64,000 nucleotides of DNA from Winogradskyella echinorum (GTDB taxonomy: Bacteria; Bacteroidota; Bacteroidia; Flavobacteriales; Flavobacteriaceae): positions 124,001 through 188,000 of the forward strand of contig NZ_JACOQD010000001.1 in NCBI RefSeq assembly GCF_014297365.1. The letters are read 5' to 3'. Of the stretch, positions 52,189-61,614 are shown piece after piece. Position numbers and translations under genes: made by a program. Numbering within the stretch: position 1 is the stretch's first letter; every line of letters begins with the position of its first letter. Below the pieces are notes generated by a model. It was not told the DNA's origin. It saw only the letters and a program-made list of their open reading frames with translations, and did no database searches.

Positions 52189-52314
52189 TTAACAATTACA
52201 ATTTGTACATGTACAATTTTCACACGTACAGTTATTACATTGACCATCTTTACAAGATGAGCAATTACAAGTACATTCATTATTATTTTTCATACATTCA
52301 TTATTATTTTTCAT
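52189..52314 (-). CDS. Small Cys-rich, metallothionein-like protein
   Basis: A 41-codon ORF, too short for usual gene callers, starts with ATG at 52312-52314 and stops with TAA at 52189-52191. Twelve of 41 residues are Cys (positions 7, 14, 16, 18, 21, 26, 29, 31, 34, 36, 39, 41), arranged mainly as Cys-X-Cys and Cys-X2-Cys with Asn, Thr and Glu between, as in metallothioneins. There is no signal peptide and no aromatic residue. The first 7 codons are an exact duplication, so an alternative start at the second ATG (52291-52293) gives 34 residues with 11 Cys. Role in metal binding is inferred. Confidence 0.72.
   Translation of the reverse strand: MKNNNECMKNNNECTCNCSSCKDGQCNNCTCENCTCTNCNC
52273..52314 (-). 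repeat. Exact 21-bp tandem duplication at the start of the Cys-rich ORF
   Basis: Bases 52273-52293 and 52294-52314 are identical. Each copy encodes MKNNNEC and so supplies an ATG and one Cys. Confidence 0.9.
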
Positions 52315-52374
52315 AATTCAAGATTTTTTAATGTTCATATAATAGACGAAGAAAGCATTAAAAAGATGCATTAT

Positions 52375-52713
52375 TTAGTCAAAATATTTTTTCAGCTCAT
52401 TTCTAATAGGCATTGGTTTTATTGCCGAAACGTTTGCACCACCTGTATTGCCTACAGGAATCCATACTAAGGTAAAAAAAATTGAAGCAATTGTTCTTAA
52501 AATTTGTCCAATAATTTCTTTTACACTCCTAGTTTCCACACCATAAAGCAGCATCCACAAATGACTTATGGTATGCCTGTATAAATGTTTTTGCCCAAGA
52601 ATATGAGCGTTTTCAAAGTGATAAAAAGCTTCAGAATAGCTTTTCTGCTTTAAAGCTATTTTACCTAAACTTAATTGATTGTAAAATTCTTGCTTTAGCT
52701 GTAATTTAGTCAT
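52375..52713 (-). CDS. DUF3703 domain protein
   Basis: A 112-residue protein with the DUF3703 pattern: an N-terminal helix pair (SYSEAFYHFENAHILGQKHLYRHTISHLWMLLYG), a hydrophobic segment (about 70-90) and the conserved WIPVGNTGGANVSAIKPMPI end. The domain has no known reaction but is often found near metal-resistance genes in other bacteria. Here it lies 61 bp upstream of the Cys-rich ORF, on the same strand, with the SigZ-like gene after that. Co-transcription is likely. Confidence 0.88.
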   Translation of the reverse strand: MTKLQLKQEFYNQLSLGKIALKQKSYSEAFYHFENAHILGQKHLYRHTISHLWMLLYGVETRSVKEIIGQILRTIASIFFTLVWIPVGNTGGANVSAIKPMPIRNELKKYFD

Positions 52714-52789
52714 TAGTTCGTTTTAGGAATAGACGACTAATACTTCAAAAAGATGCAATTTTACTAAAATAAATAAATGGTTCTCTGAG

Positions 52790-52810
52790 ATCCCGAAACA
52801 AGTTCGGGAT
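52790..52810. repeat. REP-like hairpin downstream of the IcmF gene
   Basis: ATCCCGAA-ACAAG-TTCGGGAT is a perfect 8-bp stem. Its reverse complement contains GAACTTGTTTCGGGATCTC, close to the arm inside the IcmF gene at 54812-54834. It lies about 50 bp past the mutase stop and may also help to end transcription. Confidence 0.8.
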
Positions 52811-52862
52811 AAGCGATATTCACAATTTTGAATGCGCAAACTTTTCAAAATTGAAATCCTGC

Positions 52863-55800
52863 TTACATATTTCTTCTATACTGTCCACCAACTTCAAACA
52901 ACGCAGATGTAATCTGACCTAATGAACATACTTTACAAACATCCATTAAGGCTTCAAAAATATTTTCATTATTGACTGCCTTTTGCTGTAGGTCTTTTAA
53001 TAAAGCTTCAGTATCATTAGCCTTATGCAGATTTTCTAATATCTTAATCTGAAATTGCTTCTCTTCTTCAGTAGCTCTAATCACTTCTTTCGGAATAACA
53101 GTTGGAGAACCTTTACTGCTTAAAAAGGTGTTGACACCAATGATTGGAAATTGACCATTATGCTTTAGCGTTTCATAATATAAGCTCTCTTCCTGAATCT
53201 TAGAACGTTGATACATCGTTTCCATAGCTCCAAGTACTCCACCTCTCTCTGTAATTCTATCGAATTCGATCAATACTGCTTCTTCAACCAAATCGGTTAA
53301 TTCTTCTATAATAAAAGAGCCTTGAATTGGGTTTTCATTTTTAGCTAAACCTAATTCTTTATTAATGATTAACTGAATGGCCATGGCTCTCCTCACTGAT
53401 TCTTCCGTTGGCGTTGTAATGGCTTCATCATACGCATTTGTGTGTAATGAATTACAGTTATCGTAAATGGCATACAATGCTTGAAGCGTTGTACGTATAT
53501 CATTAAAATCTATTTCCTGAGCATGTAAACTACGACCAGAAGTCTGAATATGGTATTTCAACATCTGTGCTCTTGCATTAGCTCCGTACTTATTCTTCAT
53601 AGCCTTCGCCCAAATCTTACGAGCAACACGACCAATAACAGCATATTCTGGATCAATTCCGTTTGAAAAGAAGAATGATAAATTAGGTCCAAACTTGTTG
53701 ATATCCATACCTCTACTTAAGTAATATTCTACATAAGTAAAGCCGTTAGATAAAGTCAATGCTAATTGTGTAATTGGGTTTGCACCAGCTTCTGCTATAT
53801 GATAACCCGAAATTGAAACCGAATAGAAGTTGCGTACATTATTCTCTATAAAATATTCTTGTACATCTCCCATGAGTCGCAATGCGAACTCTGTGGAGAA
53901 GATACAAGTATTCTGTGCCTGATCTTCTTTTAAAATATCAGCTTGAACAGTTCCTCTTACCTGAGCAATGGTGTTCTTTTTAATCTCAGCATAAACGTCA
54001 GCAGGTAATACTTGGTCGCCAGTAACTCCCAATAACATTAAGCCAAGACCGTTGTTCCCTTCTGGTAATTCGCCATTATATTTTGGTCGTTCTTTACCTT
54101 TATAAAGTTTAGCAATTTTTGCTTCAACCTCTTTTTCAAGTCCGTTTTCTTTAATGTAGATTTCGCATTGTTGATCAATCGCAGCATTCATAAAGAAGCC
54201 TAACAACATTGGTGCTGGCCCATTAATCGTCATACTTACAGAGGTCATTACATTTGCCAAATCAAAACCAGAATATAATTTCTTAGCATCATCTAAGCAA
54301 CAAATAGACACACCTGCATTACCAATTTTACCATAAATATCTGGACGCAAGTCTGGATCGTTTCCATAAAGCGTAACACTATCAAAAGCAGTAGAAAGTC
54401 GCTTTGCTGGTAAACCCATACTCACGTAATGGAAACGCTTATTTGTACGCTCTGGTCCACCTTCTCCTGCAAACATACGTGCAGGATCTTCACCTGTTCT
54501 TTTAAATGGGTATAATCCTGAAGTATAAGGAAACTCGCCAGGTACATTTTCTTGTAAACACCATCTTAAAATATCTCCCCAAGCTTGGTACTTTGGTAAA
54601 GCCACTTTAGGTATTTGTGTATGCGAAAGCGATTCTGTATGTGTTTCAATTTTTATTTCCTTGTCTCTTACTTTAAAGGAATAGATAGGATTTTTGTATT
54701 TGTTTACTTTTTCGTCCCAACCTGTAATAACTTCCCAATTATATGGATCTAAGTTTAATTTTACACGGTCGAATTCGGCAATAAGGAGTTTAACAAAATC
54801 CTTATTGTCATTCTGAACTTGTTTCAGAATCTCTTCTTGATCTATACCAAATTTATTCAAGTGAGATTTCTCATTGTCGTTCGAAATGACAGCTACAGAA
54901 CAGATAGTTTTATAAATTCCGTATAATTTCTGAGCAACCTCAACTTGTTCATTCGCTTTTTTATCGTAAGCACGATTGTTCTCTGCGATTTCAGATAAGT
55001 AGCGTGTTCTACTTGGTGGAATCACAAAAATCTTTTCGCTCATTTCTTTAGAAATCTCGAATGTTGATTTTAATTGAGAATCTGCCTTCTCTACCAGTTT
55101 ATCCATGATAGCTTTGTAAAGCGTATTCATTCCTGGATCATTGAATTGAGACGCAATAGTTCCATAAACAGGCAACTGGTCTTGTGGAATATCCCAAAGA
55201 TTATTGTTACGCATGTATTGCTTCTTCACATCACGTAAGGCATCAAGCGAACCTCTTTTATCGAATTTATTGATAGCTACCAAATCAGCAAAGTCTAGCA
55301 TATCAATTTTCTCTAACTGCGTAGCAGCACCAAATTCTGGAGTCATCACATATAAAGCCACATCACTGTGTTCTATAATTTCGGTATCCGATTGTCCGAT
55401 TCCAGAAGTTTCAAGAATAATTAAATCGTACTCGGCTGCTTTTAAAACTTCAATAGCTTCGTTGACATATTTAGATAATGCCAAATTAGATTGACGTGTT
55501 GCCAAACTACGCATGTAAACTCGAGGTGAGTTAATGGCATTCATTCTAATTCTATCACCAAGAAGTGCACCACCTGTTTTTCGCTTTGATGGATCTACTG
55601 AAATTAATCCAATTGTTTTTTCAGGAAAATCGATTAGAAAACGTCTTACCAACTCATCTACTAATGATGATTTACCAGCTCCACCTGTTCCTGTAATACC
55701 TAAAACTGGGCAAGCCCCTTCTAGCTTCCCCAAAGGGGAAGAACTCTTACTCAGGCTTGAAAATAAGTCTTCGAATTTATCGTGTTGATTTTCGGCAAAT

Positions 55801-56324
55801 GAAATAAGTCGTGCTATTGTATTTACATCTTTGTCTTTAAGGCTTTGAGTGATTTCCTTCTCTTTGGGAAGGACTAAGGATGGGCTTTGGTAATCTGATT
55901 TTTCAACCAAATCATTAATCATCCCTTGTAAACCAAGTTCGCGTCCGTCGTCTGGAGAATAGATTCTGGTAATTCCATAATCCATTAATTCCTTAATCTC
56001 TTCAGGAAGGATAACACCACCTCCACCACCGAAGATTTTTATATGACCTGCTCCTTTTTCTTTAAGCAAATCGTACATGTATTTAAAGTACTCATTATGT
56101 CCACCTTGATAAGAGGTCATTGCTATTGCATTGGCATCTTCTTGGATGGCTGTGTTCACCACTTCCTCTACACTTCTATCATGACCCAAATGAATCACTT
56201 CTACTCCAGTTGATTGGATGATACGACGCATAATATTTATGGCTGCATCGTGTCCATCGAAGAGTGATGCTGCGGTTACTATACGTACTTTATATTTTGG
56301 TTTATAGGGTGCGACTTGTTCCAT
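52863..56324 (-). CDS. icmF: Fused isobutyryl-CoA mutase IcmF (B12 domain, G-protein chaperone and mutase)
   Basis: The 1153-residue fusion has, in order, a cobalamin-binding domain with DGHD (His25 lies in the DxHxxG-type motif), a MeaB/ArgK-like GTPase with the P-loop GTGGAGKSS near residue 216 and [10 protein letters not shown] as the specificity motif, and a large acyl-CoA mutase TIM barrel ([40 protein letters not shown]). IcmF interconverts isobutyryl- and butyryl-CoA, with the GTPase loading and repairing the B12 cofactor. Three palindromic repeats are inserted in frame (residues about 146-158, 189-205 and 478-506), all in linkers. The ancestral enzyme is a little shorter. Confidence 0.95.
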   Translation of the reverse strand: MEQVAPYKPKYKVRIVTAASLFDGHDAAINIMRRIIQSTGVEVIHLGHDRSVEEVVNTAIQEDANAIAMTSYQGGHNEYFKYMYDLLKEKGAGHIKIFGGGGGVILPEEIKELMDYGITRIYSPDDGRELGLQGMINDLVEKSDYQSPSLVLPKEKEITQSLKDKDVNTIARLISFAENQHDKFEDLFSSLSKSSSPLGKLEGACPVLGITGTGGAGKSSLVDELVRRFLIDFPEKTIGLISVDPSKRKTGGALLGDRIRMNAINSPRVYMRSLATRQSNLALSKYVNEAIEVLKAAEYDLIILETSGIGQSDTEIIEHSDVALYVMTPEFGAATQLEKIDMLDFADLVAINKFDKRGSLDALRDVKKQYMRNNNLWDIPQDQLPVYGTIASQFNDPGMNTLYKAIMDKLVEKADSQLKSTFEISKEMSEKIFVIPPSRTRYLSEIAENNRAYDKKANEQVEVAQKLYGIYKTICSVAVISNDNEKSHLNKFGIDQEEILKQVQNDNKDFVKLLIAEFDRVKLNLDPYNWEVITGWDEKVNKYKNPIYSFKVRDKEIKIETHTESLSHTQIPKVALPKYQAWGDILRWCLQENVPGEFPYTSGLYPFKRTGEDPARMFAGEGGPERTNKRFHYVSMGLPAKRLSTAFDSVTLYGNDPDLRPDIYGKIGNAGVSICCLDDAKKLYSGFDLANVMTSVSMTINGPAPMLLGFFMNAAIDQQCEIYIKENGLEKEVEAKIAKLYKGKERPKYNGELPEGNNGLGLMLLGVTGDQVLPADVYAEIKKNTIAQVRGTVQADILKEDQAQNTCIFSTEFALRLMGDVQEYFIENNVRNFYSVSISGYHIAEAGANPITQLALTLSNGFTYVEYYLSRGMDINKFGPNLSFFFSNGIDPEYAVIGRVARKIWAKAMKNKYGANARAQMLKYHIQTSGRSLHAQEIDFNDIRTTLQALYAIYDNCNSLHTNAYDEAITTPTEESVRRAMAIQLIINKELGLAKNENPIQGSFIIEELTDLVEEAVLIEFDRITERGGVLGAMETMYQRSKIQEESLYYETLKHNGQFPIIGVNTFLSSKGSPTVIPKEVIRATEEEKQFQIKILENLHKANDTEALLKDLQQKAVNNENIFEALMDVCKVCSLGQITSALFEVGGQYRRNM
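54807..54891. repeat. In-frame palindromic element, copy A, inside icmF
   Basis: The element runs from TGTCATTCTGAACTTGTTT to ...TTCGAAATGACA, with TGTCATT/AATGACA termini like those at 45341-45406. It encodes about 28 residues, including [10 protein letters not shown], in a linker at residues 478-506. Confidence 0.85.
55711..55760. repeat. In-frame palindromic element, copy B, inside icmF
   Basis: CTTCCCC (55725-55731) and GGGGAAG (55735-55741) form a stem; CAAGCC and GGCTTG mark the ends. It encodes residues 189-205 ([13 protein letters not shown]) just before the GTPase P-loop. Confidence 0.75.
55851..55890. repeat. In-frame repeat element, copy C, inside icmF
   Basis: GATTTCCTTCTCTTTGGGAAGGACTAAGGATGGG type sequence resembles dispersed intergenic repeats of Flavobacteriaceae. 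It encodes about residues 146-158 ([13 protein letters not shown]), in the linker between the B12 domain and the GTPase. Confidence 0.6.
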
Positions 56325-56469
56325 TCGTAAAATTCTAGCTTATTTGAGCGGCAAATTTACGGAATATTCAAAAATTTTAAGCAATAATCATTAATTATCT
56401 AAAAGTTAAAAAAAGTAAACGTGGCAACATATTTTAATTTATTTTGGCATTTCATTTAAGTTAGATTTT

Positions 56470-57324
56470 ATGAATAAAATTACATTACAAATTCACTGTG
56501 AAGATCAGCCAAACATCATTGCTTCGGTCACCAATTTTATGGCCTTAAACAATGGTAACATTGTATATATTGACCAGCATGTTGATAGAGAACAGAATAT
56601 ATTTTTTATGCGTTTGGAATGTGAATTTGGCTCCGATTCTTTTTCAATTGAAAGTTTTAAGGAATTATTCAAAAATGCTTTGGTAGATAAATTCAGATTT
56701 AAGTGGCGCATGTATTCTGCTGAAAAAAAGCCTAAAATGGCGATCTTTGTTTCTAAATATGATCACTGTTTATATGATATCTTGGGTCGTTATAATTCGG
56801 GTGAATTATTTTTAGAAATTCCATTTATACTTAGTAATCATGCAGACTTAAAGCCTATTGCAGATAGCTTTAACATTCCATTCTACCATATACCTGTAAC
56901 AAAGGAAACTAAGAAAAAAGCAGAATTACAACAATTGGAACTCCTAGAATCTTACAATATAGATTTTATAGTTTTGGCTAGGTATATGCAAATTGTTTCT
57001 GGAATGCTAATCGATAAATACAAAAACAAAATTATTAATATACATCATTCGTTTCTACCTGCTTTTGTTGGTGCCAAACCTTACCATTCTGCGCATAAAA
57101 GAGGTGTTAAGATTATAGGTGCAACTAGTCACTATATAACAGAAGAATTAGATGCTGGACCAATTATTGAACAAGATGTTGCACATGTTTCACATTCTTA
57201 TTCCATAAAGGATTTAATTGCTAAAGGTCGAGATTTAGAAAAAATTGTTTTGTCCAATGCTATAAAGCTTCATGCGAATAGAAAAGTTATGGTTTTTAAC
57301 AATAAAACTGTAATCTTTTCTTAG
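56470..57324 (+). CDS. purU: Formyltetrahydrofolate deformylase
   Basis: PurU hydrolyses 10-formyltetrahydrofolate to tetrahydrofolate and formate, balancing the one-carbon pool. The 284-residue protein has an N-terminal ACT domain (ITLQIHCEDQPNIIASVTNFMA), then a formyltransferase domain with the catalytic Asn/His/Asp set in IINIHHSFLPAFVGAKPYHSAHKRGVKIIGATSHYITEELDAGPIIEQDV. The length is normal. It is divergent from icmF, with 145 bp between. Confidence 0.95.
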   Translation: MNKITLQIHCEDQPNIIASVTNFMALNNGNIVYIDQHVDREQNIFFMRLECEFGSDSFSIESFKELFKNALVDKFRFKWRMYSAEKKPKMAIFVSKYDHCLYDILGRYNSGELFLEIPFILSNHADLKPIADSFNIPFYHIPVTKETKKKAELQQLELLESYNIDFIVLARYMQIVSGMLIDKYKNKIINIHHSFLPAFVGAKPYHSAHKRGVKIIGATSHYITEELDAGPIIEQDVAHVSHSYSIKDLIAKGRDLEKIVLSNAIKLHANRKVMVFNNKTVIFS

Positions 57325-57539
57325 AAGTCATAGGTATAAATTCCTAATACCGTTTTATTTATAATTAATTAGTTTTTAAGAATAATAACACACCTTCAAT
57401 TAAGCTTACACGAGTGAAAATCTTGATATCTTCAAGTAAAAAGTGACTTTTACTAAACTTCATGTGTCTTAAAAAACAGCCAAGGTTAATTTCTTGTGTT
57501 AAAAACAAACTATAACCATTAACTAATTTTTTAATTCTT

Positions 57540-58640
57540 ATGAAACAAAAACTATTATTATTAGTCTGCTTTATAGCAGGTATTGGATTTTCGCAAGCTC
57601 AAGACTTGCCAACAAATCCTACGCCAGGAAAATGCTACGTAAAGTGTATTACAAAAGATGAGTTTAAAGAAGTTGAAGAAACAATTCAAACTTATCCAGC
57701 TTACACCAATTTAAAGGTTGTACCAGCAACTTATAAAACGGTTGAAGATCGAGTTTTAGTAAAAGAGGCTGCAAAAAAGTTTGTGTATGTACCTGCTACT
57801 TATGAGACAGTAGAAGTATCTTACGTAAAGCAAGCTAGCCGTAATGATTTAAAAGTTGTACCTGCTACTTTTGGTAATGACTCTAGAACTTTTGAAATCT
57901 ATCCAAAGACTTCAGGATGGGAATACAAAGTATTAGAAGATTGTCCATCTGTAAACAAGGACGATTGTGTTGCTGCATGTTTTGTTGAGTATCCTGCACA
58001 ATCTACAAGTGTTGGTTTTACAACTTTATCATCTGACGCAAGTACAAGTTCTGTGCCTGTACCTGAGCAAACTGCAACGTACAAAAAGCGAGTAATTAAG
58101 ACTCCTGCAAGAATGGATGAAATTGAAATTCCTGCTGAGTACGCTACAATTAAAAGAAGAGTTGTAGAAACGCCTGCTACTACAACAACAAACACTGTAC
58201 CTGCACAATACCAAACAGTTACTAGAACTGTTTTAGATAAAAAAGGTGGTATTACTAGCTGGGAAGAAGTTGATTGTGAGTTATTAAATGCTACTCCAAT
58301 TCCAATTTACTACGAATTAGGAAGTGCTAGATTAACAGCCGATTCTAAGAAAGTTATTGACGAAAGATTATTAACTATCTTAAATGATAAGCCTGTTAGT
58401 ATTGAGATTATGTCTCATACAGATTCTAGAGGAAACGACGACTTTAACCAGTCTTTATCTCAACAGAGAGCTAACTCAGTAGTTAACTATTTAGTATCTA
58501 AAGGAATTTCTAGAAGCAGATTATCTGCTAAAGGCTATGGTGAAACTCGTTTAACAAACAGATGTTCTAACGGAGTTGATTGTTCTGAAACACAACACCA
58601 AAGAAACAGACGTACAGAATTTAGAATTTTAAGTAACTAA
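57540..58640 (+). CDS. OmpA family outer-membrane protein with VPATY-type repeats
   Basis: A 366-residue protein with a signal peptide (about residues 1-20, ending GFSQAQ), a middle region in which VPATYKTVED, VPATYETVEV, VPATFG, TPAR, IPAEYATIKRRV, TPATTTT and VPAQYQTVTRTV recur roughly every 15-30 residues, and a C-terminal OmpA peptidoglycan-binding domain (IYYELGSARLTADSK, MSHTDSRGNDDFNQSLSQQRANSVVNYL, RRTEFRIL). The OmpA domain holds the cell wall. The Pro-Ala repeat region is presumably extended and has no assigned role. The gene ends at a bidirectional terminator. Confidence 0.92.
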   Translation: MKQKLLLLVCFIAGIGFSQAQDLPTNPTPGKCYVKCITKDEFKEVEETIQTYPAYTNLKVVPATYKTVEDRVLVKEAAKKFVYVPATYETVEVSYVKQASRNDLKVVPATFGNDSRTFEIYPKTSGWEYKVLEDCPSVNKDDCVAACFVEYPAQSTSVGFTTLSSDASTSSVPVPEQTATYKKRVIKTPARMDEIEIPAEYATIKRRVVETPATTTTNTVPAQYQTVTRTVLDKKGGITSWEEVDCELLNATPIPIYYELGSARLTADSKKVIDERLLTILNDKPVSIEIMSHTDSRGNDDFNQSLSQQRANSVVNYLVSKGISRSRLSAKGYGETRLTNRCSNGVDCSETQHQRNRRTEFRILSN

Positions 58641-58668
58641 GATTTCCGTTACGTTATAAGATTAAAAA

Positions 58669-58687
58669 AGCTCCTTTTTAAGGAGCT
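58669..58687. terminator. Bidirectional terminator between the OmpA and TlpA-like genes
   Basis: AGCTCCTT and AAGGAGCT form an 8-bp stem with flanking A and T runs. Its right arm includes the last codons and stop codon of the minus-strand TlpA-like gene (stop at 58678-58680). Confidence 0.85.
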
Positions 58688-59808
58688 TTTTTTTGTATAT
58701 GATATACTGGGAAAGTAACCTCTTTTTTGTCTGCCTTTATCCCAAAATTATCTTCAAGATCTGTTTGCATCAACTGAAAAAATTTATAATGAAAATCCCA
58801 ATCGTGTAAACTTAAACTTAGCTCATTATCATCAGGAATTATTACTGGCATATCTAAAACATAAGCCAATTGATAAGCCATATCCTTTAAAGACACATTA
58901 TCTGCCTTAATTTGAGAATCACCTATTAAATACTTAGAATTATTTTTCCCCCAATCTATTTGATTTGTATCCCAAAACTTTGGAGATTCTACCACTAACT
59001 TAATACCCTCACCTTTACTGTACTTGCGCTCAACATTAAGATTCATTTCGGTTATAAGCTTATAAGCCAGGTTATCGTTAGAATTAAACGGTTTTTTAAA
59101 ATAGACTTCATAATTGGTATCTAAGCCTTTTTCTAAAACGATTTGATTCTTATAAATTCTCGCTAAATACCCAATAATTTGTTTTAGAGAACCATTAATT
59201 CTTAGGTATTTATCATTATCAACAACTTCTATATCCTTATTATTTGTAGCTATTGGTTTAATTTCCATGGCTTCTTTAGGAATATATTCAGAATTTACAA
59301 CTTCGTCTACAGCAACTACATTAAAAAACGATTCTAACGATGTTTTTGTAGTTTGTTTGCGTAAAAACTTAGATACAATCTCCTTTTTTAAATCTGGTGC
59401 ACCTCCTTGCCATAACACTTTTCCTTCGGCATTTAATAAAATACCTTCTGGCAAAGCTCGTACACCATATTTTTTAAAAGTTTCACCATAATAATCTATA
59501 GCAATTGCTAAGTCGGTTGGTTTCTTTTTTAGAAATCGTTCTACGGTTAACGGATTTTCTTGAGTTAACGATACCACATAAAAATCTGAAGGAAATTGCT
59601 TTTGCAAAACACCCAAATGCTCTTTTGCGGTAATACAAGGCCCACACCAAGTTGCCCAAAAATCAATAAAAATAAGCTTATTGTTATTTGTTGAAGCAGT
59701 TTTAGAATATTGTATAAATTCTGAAACCTTAATTTGACTGTAAGAATAAGATGCTGTTAGGACGCAAATTATAATTAATGAAAAGCGTTTTATTTTAAAA
59801 CTATTCAT
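58678..59808 (-). CDS. TlpA-like thioredoxin domain protein with C-terminal extension
   Basis: The start at 59806-59808 (MNSFKIKRF) is preferred over an upstream TTG. The 376-residue protein has a signal peptide (about residues 1-24), a thioredoxin-like domain with the redox motif WATWCGPC near residue 57, and about 200 further residues with no recognised domain. Related TlpA-like proteins with long extensions are frequent in Bacteroidota and are linked to envelope redox. The C-terminal part may contribute to substrate choice. The gene runs into the terminator shared with the OmpA gene. Confidence 0.87.
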   Translation of the reverse strand: MNSFKIKRFSLIIICVLTASYSYSQIKVSEFIQYSKTASTNNNKLIFIDFWATWCGPCITAKEHLGVLQKQFPSDFYVVSLTQENPLTVERFLKKKPTDLAIAIDYYGETFKKYGVRALPEGILLNAEGKVLWQGGAPDLKKEIVSKFLRKQTTKTSLESFFNVVAVDEVVNSEYIPKEAMEIKPIATNNKDIEVVDNDKYLRINGSLKQIIGYLARIYKNQIVLEKGLDTNYEVYFKKPFNSNDNLAYKLITEMNLNVERKYSKGEGIKLVVESPKFWDTNQIDWGKNNSKYLIGDSQIKADNVSLKDMAYQLAYVLDMPVIIPDDNELSLSLHDWDFHYKFFQLMQTDLEDNFGIKADKKEVTFPVYHIQKKAP

Positions 59809-59892
59809 AATGAAAAAATATAATTTACTAGTATTAATCAAATACTGTGCTAAAATAACAATTTAACTTTATTGTAAAACAACTAACGCATA

Positions 59893-60861
59893 TTAAAGCT
59901 CAAAATTGTCACCTTGTTTTGCGAATCTAAAACCTAAATTCTGAATACTATCCTTTAAATGATGACTATCTCGAATCGCAGGATTAGTATGATTAAAATG
60001 GATAAAGTGAATTTTATTTTTTGTTGCTATTGATTCTTTTTCAAAAAGCGTTGTTGTTTCTGTAGTAAAAGGATGAGGTATCTTACTCATATCTCTTTCT
60101 AATTCTCCATCTCTAAAAAATGAAGCATCTAAAAAAGCATAATCTACTTTTTTTACTTCTTCAATAATGTTTCTTTCCCATTTATGCCATTTATCTATAT
60201 CAGGAATAAACAATGCCGATTTGTTTTTGCCTTCAATCTTATAACCTACCGTTTCTGAATACTCATCGCGATGTGGTACCAACAACGGTATTACTTTTAA
60301 AGAAGTACTTATAATTATTGCAGAATCGTTTTGCAACTTTTTTAATTCTATATTATTCAAGGCAACTAGTTGACTCCAAGGACCATTTGTTTCTAAATAA
60401 TTTTTCATTCTTGGCATGGCATAAACAGGTATACTTTTTCCTCCTAATGCTTCTCTTCCAAAATTCATTAATCCTGTGTAATGACCCATATGTGCATGAG
60501 TTAAAAATACACCATCCACCACTTTACTATTATTTAAATGTTCTTCTTTTAATATATGTGTTTGCGCTACAATATCTGGTGTTGCATCTAACAACCATTT
60601 TTGTTTAGACTGTAAATCAACCAATCCAAGACACGACACTAACTTTTTATCTTCATAACCATTATAATAAGCTTTACAACATGCTTTTTCGCAATTTATT
60701 TGTGGGTAACCAGCATCTTGAGCTGTACCCAAAACTGTGATATATTGATTTAAAGTTTGTGTTTTTTTAGTATTTGGTTTTGTAACTGAATCATCTTTAG
60801 CAGAATCACAATTTATTACTACCAAAAGACATATTAGGAACGATATTTGGAATATTTTCAT
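59893..60861 (-). CDS. PqqB-like MBL-fold metallo-hydrolase, predicted lipoprotein
   Basis: A 322-residue protein with a leader and possible lipobox (VVINC, Cys19), then a metallo-beta-lactamase fold. It resembles PqqB: VLGTAQDAGYPQINC, the LLDATPD strand and the metal site HAHMGH (the HxHxDH position carries Gly where Asp is usual). No other PQQ gene is present, so a role in PQQ synthesis is unlikely. The neighbour on the other side is DUF4197. Its 5' end overlaps the promoter of that gene. Confidence 0.82.
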   Translation of the reverse strand: MKIFQISFLICLLVVINCDSAKDDSVTKPNTKKTQTLNQYITVLGTAQDAGYPQINCEKACCKAYYNGYEDKKLVSCLGLVDLQSKQKWLLDATPDIVAQTHILKEEHLNNSKVVDGVFLTHAHMGHYTGLMNFGREALGGKSIPVYAMPRMKNYLETNGPWSQLVALNNIELKKLQNDSAIIISTSLKVIPLLVPHRDEYSETVGYKIEGKNKSALFIPDIDKWHKWERNIIEEVKKVDYAFLDASFFRDGELERDMSKIPHPFTTETTTLFEKESIATKNKIHFIHFNHTNPAIRDSHHLKDSIQNLGFRFAKQGDNFEL

Positions 60862-60879
60862 CTATAAAATTTATCTTTG
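60846..60879 (+). promoter_or_regulatory. Bacteroidota-type promoter of the DUF4197 gene
   Basis: TTTG (60846-60849) and TATCTTTG (60872-60879) are separated by 22 bp and lie 24 bp before the ATG at 60904. The -33 element falls inside the first codons of the divergent MBL gene. Confidence 0.75.
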
Positions 60880-60903
60880 TTAAAGATATAAAAACCCAAA
60901 GTC

Positions 60904-61611
60904 ATGATTAAAAGAATTTTCGCCCTACTTATAGTTTTAAACTTAACTGCCTGTGCAGAATTACAACAAGTAGTTGATTCTATACCGCAATCTGGTGGAG
61001 TACTCAGTAATGCTGATATAGCTTCTGGACTTAGAGAAGCATTAGATTTAGGCATAGATAAACAAGTTACCAAACTAACTCAAAAAGATGGTTTTTTTAA
61101 AAACGATTTGGTAAAAATTTTACTTCCAGAAGAATTACAAAAAGTAGATAAAGGTTTACGCGATATAGGCTTAGGCAACTTAGCAGACGAAGGTCTTAAA
61201 GTTTTAAACAGAGCTGCTGAAGATGCCGTTAAAGAAGCTACACCTATTTTTGTTAATGCTGTAAAAGACATTACATTTAATGATGCAAAAAACATATTGC
61301 TAGGTAATGATGATGCTGCAACAGAATATTTAACATCAAAAACACAAACTGAACTTTATAACAAATTTCAACCTGTTATTAATAGTTCTTTTGCTAAAGT
61401 AGGTGCAGATCAAATTTGGTCTAACCTTATTAGTAAATATAACGCCATACCTTTTACAAGTAATGTAAATCCTGATTTGACAGATTACGTAACAGGTGAA
61501 GCTCTAAAAGGTGTTTATACAATGATTGCTGTAGAAGAAAAAGAAATTAGAAATAAAGTTTCTTCTCGTACAACAGATTTATTAAAAAAAGTGTTTGCTT
61601 TACAAGACTAA
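60904..61611 (+). CDS. DUF4197 domain protein, predicted lipoprotein
   Basis: The 235-residue protein has a leader with a lipobox (LTAC, Cys18) and a DUF4197 domain: LSNADIASGLREALDLGIDKQVTKLTQKDGFFKNDLVKILLPEEL, NDAKNILLGNDDAATEYLTSKTQTEL and DLTDYVTGEALKGVYTMIAVEEKEIR. The family occurs in many Gram-negative bacteria; its function is unknown. It is divergent from the MBL gene and convergent with the DUF1579-like gene 3 bp beyond its stop. Confidence 0.92.
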   Translation: MIKRIFALLIVLNLTACAELQQVVDSIPQSGGVLSNADIASGLREALDLGIDKQVTKLTQKDGFFKNDLVKILLPEELQKVDKGLRDIGLGNLADEGLKVLNRAAEDAVKEATPIFVNAVKDITFNDAKNILLGNDDAATEYLTSKTQTELYNKFQPVINSSFAKVGADQIWSNLISKYNAIPFTSNVNPDLTDYVTGEALKGVYTMIAVEEKEIRNKVSSRTTDLLKKVFALQD

Positions 61612-61614
61612 ATT

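Noticed and set aside
59893..60861. PQQ biosynthesis role for the MBL-fold protein
   Set aside because: Sequence is PqqB-like but no pqqA, pqqC, pqqD or pqqE is nearby and it has a lipoprotein leader.
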